A stretch of DNA of 43,797 nt. Origin: CAZBLP01 sp964492825. GTDB lineage: Bacteria > DYJV01. The notes beneath the pieces were generated by a model. The model was not told the DNA's origin, did no database searches, and was given only the letters and a program-made list of their open reading frames with translations. Both the position numbers and the translations under genes were made by a program. Positions 41,901 through 43,797 of the stretch are shown piece by piece. Numbering within the stretch: the first letter of the stretch is position 1; every line of letters begins with the position of its first letter. Location of the stretch: NCBI GenBank assembly GCA_964492825.1, contig CAZBLP010000009.1, forward strand, positions 1-43,797, read 5' to 3'.

Positions 41901-43283
41901 AGTAGCTTCTCCAAAAATTTGGCTTTGAGCTGAATACTCAAATTTTATCACCTGATTTAAGCTATTCGTTATGGAAGATATTAACCCATACTCATTGTAA
42001 GTCATTGAAGAAATATCTCCGTTTCTGTTTTCAAAAGCTTCAATTTCTCCTGAATCTTTTCTGCTCATATATATTTTTTTTCCTGCCTCATCTGTTACAG
42101 CATATAAAAAAGAACCATTATAAACATCAAATTCTCTTGTACTATTATCAGGATAAGTTATTCCGATTGTCATATAATCTTCCTTAACAGAATATTCAAA
42201 AGAAGTTTTGTTACCAAAAGGATCTGTCTGAGAACAAATAGCATATTTTCCGTTTGGATTTTTTGGACACCAGCTATTTTCAATATGATAATTATTTTCA
42301 GGATAGATAACCTTTTTAATTAAAAAACATTCACCTGTGGAACTATCATAATTTTCAGTATCGTAGCTAATGGCAATTACATTCCCCTCAACATCTGTAA
42401 TAGAAGTTAAATATGTATGATTATTGCCACCTCCGCAGCTTACTTGAGTATAGTTGAAACTAATCTCTCTGTTATTTTTGTCATACACCTTTATCAACCT
42501 GTTGCCATTATCATAAATCAAGTTAAGCTCTCTTCCATAAATATCATAAACTTTAGCAAGAAGATTAGAGTTATATTCAAAAACTATAAAATTACTGTTT
42601 CTATCCACAACAAACTTAACTACTGCATAATTATCATTTGTTGTTAATGGTTCAAAATAGTAAATAAGAGAAGTTGCTCTATCTAATATATAGTATTTAC
42701 CACTTATTTTTTTTAATACAAATTTATCTGGCATTTGATTCTCATATTCTTGAGAAGTGCTGTTATATTTAAAAAGAAAAGGTACATTTCCTATGACTCC
42801 TTTAACATTTGTGCCATTATCGTATAATCTCATGATTAAATTGGAAGTAAAAACAGGGTTGTCTGTTGGAGCAAATTGCCACGGAACAGGAAAGTTTCCT
42901 AATTTGTCGGGAAAATTCGGGTCGTAATAAAGGGTGAAAAATATATCTATGTTTCCACCAAGATCAATTAAATCCCACGAATTTATATATTCACCATTTG
43001 ACATTGAAACAGGGTCTGAAGAGGTTAGTGTATGACCAGGTATTGTTCCTCCCGAATAAGTTGTTGTTGGGAAATTCATTTCAGAAAGATTGGTATCCGA
43101 AATATCAAAGCCTGGTATAGAGGTAATCTCATCAGAAGTATTTTCATCATAAGTAACAGTATCAGGTTCTGATGGAACAGATACATCAGGGACATCGTAA
43201 TCAACAGTCATACCTGCATATGAAAATTGGGAGAATATTAACATTAATAAAAAAACAAAAAATATCAAATAAAGTTTTCTCAC
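38967..43283 (-). CDS. Sec-exported Rhs/YD-repeat protein with unrecognised C-terminal domain
   Basis: 1438 residues. Signal peptide 1-23 is followed by an acidic linker, then a DUF6531-like entry segment DPVSMSNGEYI (residues 90-100). About 35-40 YD repeats (YDSNGNRTSYKDRNGNQW type) run from roughly 225 to 1060. The Rhs core follows: IRGNTIFLSD, DSYVYDIYGTLL, ARYYDSSTGSFISKDP, ending near residue 1220 in NPVMYSDYTGLS. The last 218 residues lack a nuclease or ADP-ribosylation motif I recognise and have a lysine-rich stretch near 1367-1393. Start is GTG with AAAGGAGG. The Rhs shell usually encloses a toxin; the final domain is the candidate payload here. Confidence 0.9.
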   Translation of the reverse strand: MRKLYLIFFVFLLMLIFSQFSYAGMTVDYDVPDVSVPSEPDTVTYDENTSDEITSIPGFDISDTNLSEMNFPTTTYSGGTIPGHTLTSSDPVSMSNGEYINSWDLIDLGGNIDIFFTLYYDPNFPDKLGNFPVPWQFAPTDNPVFTSNLIMRLYDNGTNVKGVIGNVPFLFKYNSTSQEYENQMPDKFVLKKISGKYYILDRATSLIYYFEPLTTNDNYAVVKFVVDRNSNFIVFEYNSNLLAKVYDIYGRELNLIYDNGNRLIKVYDKNNREISFNYTQVSCGGGNNHTYLTSITDVEGNVIAISYDTENYDSSTGECFLIKKVIYPENNYHIENSWCPKNPNGKYAICSQTDPFGNKTSFEYSVKEDYMTIGITYPDNSTREFDVYNGSFLYAVTDEAGKKIYMSRKDSGEIEAFENRNGDISSMTYNEYGLISSITNSLNQVIKFEYSAQSQIFGEATFTFYNLTKITYPDDTTIQFYYDSNGNRTSYKDRNGNQWNFSYNSNGLITQITNPENGWIKYSYNQDGTISQISNSDGEIDKYSYDDYKRVIKVEHSDLSFYTIEYNLNDLITKYSDELGNSYNYTYNKNSILTKVTKPDNSTIEYVYDQMDRIIQIKTSSNSMVSISYDSRGRMNKIINNGTKTGYEFNYDSRGWLTQIIDYSSRNTFSITYNDEGIITQITSPEGKSVKNLVNSLGLSTEIKNSSNKSCTITRDTETQLIKKISCPDETLNFYYDSEYNLIKVSKSSGQTIEISRNKLGLITKIKDPTNHEWQFSFTTLGRLSAIIDPLNNITQYSYNDRGLIDKITYSDNSYVAFNYDEAGRMIKKLSENKEILYAYDSLGRLSSTYGLSFQYDSDGNYTSTEDSVDGVNFRATFDSAKRINSAIYFSNSEREFTVTYYYDSNGSLSMVSDSLTNTKINISYNNDGEITKIDRPDNSLDTEFTYNQNGIITKIVHGNYYISYYYDSFGYLSKETNNLPDTFNPYRYFTGFENTYSYNDSSQINENLFKYDTRGRRILSPDGEYSWDSFNRLVSTPFSQSIVYNGLNNVIEDISIDGTIHHFYYNYGLGMDSIVAEKIGDTYYYFVLLPGGMPLYMIDSSNNSVYFFHFDIRGNTIFLSDINGNITDSYVYDIYGTLLNHTGTSPNPFTFLGAYQVRKEPIANGIYQVHARYYDSSTGSFISKDPMWPVLDFRKLCNANPYQYAAQNPVMYSDYTGLSWGIASLWRKFKEKAKATISGIWAADPREAEIHAMLETAGGALHGTEKWKNTLNSQKDRIKGYIKDKLGDAALNAAFTDAFGSAKDLGSAGRLGLYLHSINSGRALNSPNDVATELGTAQQAMDSSLTISSLISDFVSIQKVVLKQVGKKVAKKAVKKGMKKAIKKSTKKTAKELWKTLGKEGAKYIGENLATEAAQDFIMDTIDSFMGIGETKSKLGF

Positions 43284-43299
43284 TTGGTACCTCCTTTTA

Positions 43300-43665
43300 T
43301 TACTTTATTCCAAGAATATTTTTTAATTCTCCTATTAACTTAATATAAATTTCTTCCTTTAAAATAACTGCATCTACAAGATTGTTTAGATTTGGATAAT
43401 CAATATCTTCAAAAACAAAAATTATAATTTTTAAGTTTTTTTTATATTCTTTCAAGAATTTAATACTATTTACAATTTCCTCATCATAAATATCAAAGTC
43501 TACTAACAAAATATCAATGTCATAATTATTTATAACTGTAATAATCTCCGAATTCTCCATTACTACATTTACTCTAACTTCAATTTCGTTGTTGCTTTCC
43601 AGAAATCCTTTAAGAGCTGTGATAAATAAATGATAAGAACTGAATATTAAGATATTGGTAACCAT
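43300..43665 (-). CDS. Stand-alone degenerate response-regulator receiver domain
   Basis: The 121 residues follow the receiver fold: ILIFSSYHLFITALKGFLES (NarL-like first strand and helix), ILLVDFDI with D56 as the phosphoacceptor position, KIIIFVFED, and ILKEEIYIKLIGELKNIL with K103 at the conserved lysine. The acidic pair that binds magnesium is replaced by S9/S10, and the threonine/serine after the fourth strand is not seen, so phosphorylation is doubtful. No DNA-binding domain follows. Rhs starts 16 nt downstream with its ribosome site overlapping this stop. No Shine-Dalgarno precedes the ATG; a TAA lies five codons upstream in frame. Confidence 0.65.
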   Translation of the reverse strand: MVTNILIFSSYHLFITALKGFLESNNEIEVRVNVVMENSEIITVINNYDIDILLVDFDIYDEEIVNSIKFLKEYKKNLKIIIFVFEDIDYPNLNNLVDAVILKEEIYIKLIGELKNILGIK

Positions 43666-43686
43666 ATTAATATTTAATTAAATTTT

Positions 43687-43700
43687 GTGATAAAAATCAA
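43687..43700 (-). promoter_or_regulatory. FNR/CRP-like site upstream of receiver-Rhs operon
   Basis: On the minus strand 43700-43687 reads TTGATTTTTATCAC, matching the FNR consensus TTGAT-N4-ATCAA at 9 of 10 defined positions. Its centre is about 28 nt before the receiver ATG. That spacing suits repression or an unusual start site better than class II activation. Upstream, TTGTCA and TAAAAT form a possible promoter with a short 15-nt spacer. The site is short and the DNA is AT-rich, so chance is possible. Confidence 0.35.
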
Positions 43701-43797
43701 TCAGTCAAAGTTTGTATTTTTGGGTAGGTAAAAAAACTGATTTTATGGTAAGATATTTTCTGACAAGATCAGTAGATTTGTTTACTTTTATTTTTTC

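Noticed and set aside
39700..42700. Tandem DNA repeat or CRISPR-like array
   Set aside because: The periodic signal comes from degenerate YD protein repeats. DNA copies are not identical and there is no repeat-spacer pattern. No CRISPR array was seen anywhere.
1..43797. Insertion sequence, prophage or integrase near the tRNA or Rhs locus
   Set aside because: No transposase, integrase or phage structural gene is present in any reading frame examined; the tRNA is followed directly by recO.

Overview
The window is a 43.8 kb piece of a very AT-rich (by eye about 30% GC), gene-dense chromosome from a diderm bacterium. Evidence for an outer membrane includes LptD, a LapA/LapB-type regulator of LPS synthesis, a heptosyltransferase-like enzyme and a lipid A biosynthesis N-terminal-domain protein. 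An eight-haem NapC/NirT-type cytochrome, a possible FNR-like site, a tRNA 2-selenouridine synthase and a DUF4212/ActP-type carboxylate transporter fit an anaerobically respiring organism. My best guess is Deferribacterota (Deferribacter or a relative). This is inferred from gene content, not from a search.

Layout. (1) 1-5791, plus strand: 3' part of tRNA-Glu, then recO, rnc, a radical SAM gene, a LapA-LapB fusion, gpmI and a comF-like gene. (2) 5867-8800, minus strand: tlyA, fmt, a DUF116 gene and yjbQ. (3) 8848-13985, plus strand: rluD, mnmH, pgeF, yggT, the octahaem cytochrome, a strong imperfect hairpin, then a GT9 glycosyltransferase. (4) 14068-22782, minus strand: a compact eight-gene run (cupin, MltB-like transglycosylase, ctpA, divergent polysaccharide deacetylase, ppx/gppA, metallo-beta-lactamase-fold phosphodiesterase, folC, lptD), mostly cell envelope. 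(5) 22962-35778, plus strand: yraN, methyltransferase, HAD phosphatase, rho, U32 peptidase family, hflK, hflC, ribF, DUF1992, rimO, DtxR/FeoA regulator, rph, rdgB, GT2, LABN, closed by a bidirectional terminator. (6) 35805-37779, minus strand: DUF4212 subunit and its sodium:solute symporter. (7) 37780-43797: an AT-rich accessory segment with a 5.3 kb minus-strand operon.

Most of the window is conserved housekeeping. The accessory segment is where something undescribed is most likely. A stand-alone degenerate receiver domain precedes a 1438-residue Sec-exported Rhs/YD-repeat protein with a C-terminal domain I do not recognise. A small exported protein follows it, carrying a single YD-like repeat. 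Facing the end of this operon is a consensus-like promoter, a structured leader that can hide its own Shine-Dalgarno sequence, and a 55-codon exported ORF that looks like a truncated remnant.

Weaker observations include the LapA-LapB fusion in a window that also encodes HflKC, an orphan 13-nt match to the 3' end of 16S rRNA upstream of the symporter genes, a Fur-like box over the cupin promoter and a hairpin element before the GT9 gene. All functional statements come from recognising families by eye; no database search was run.
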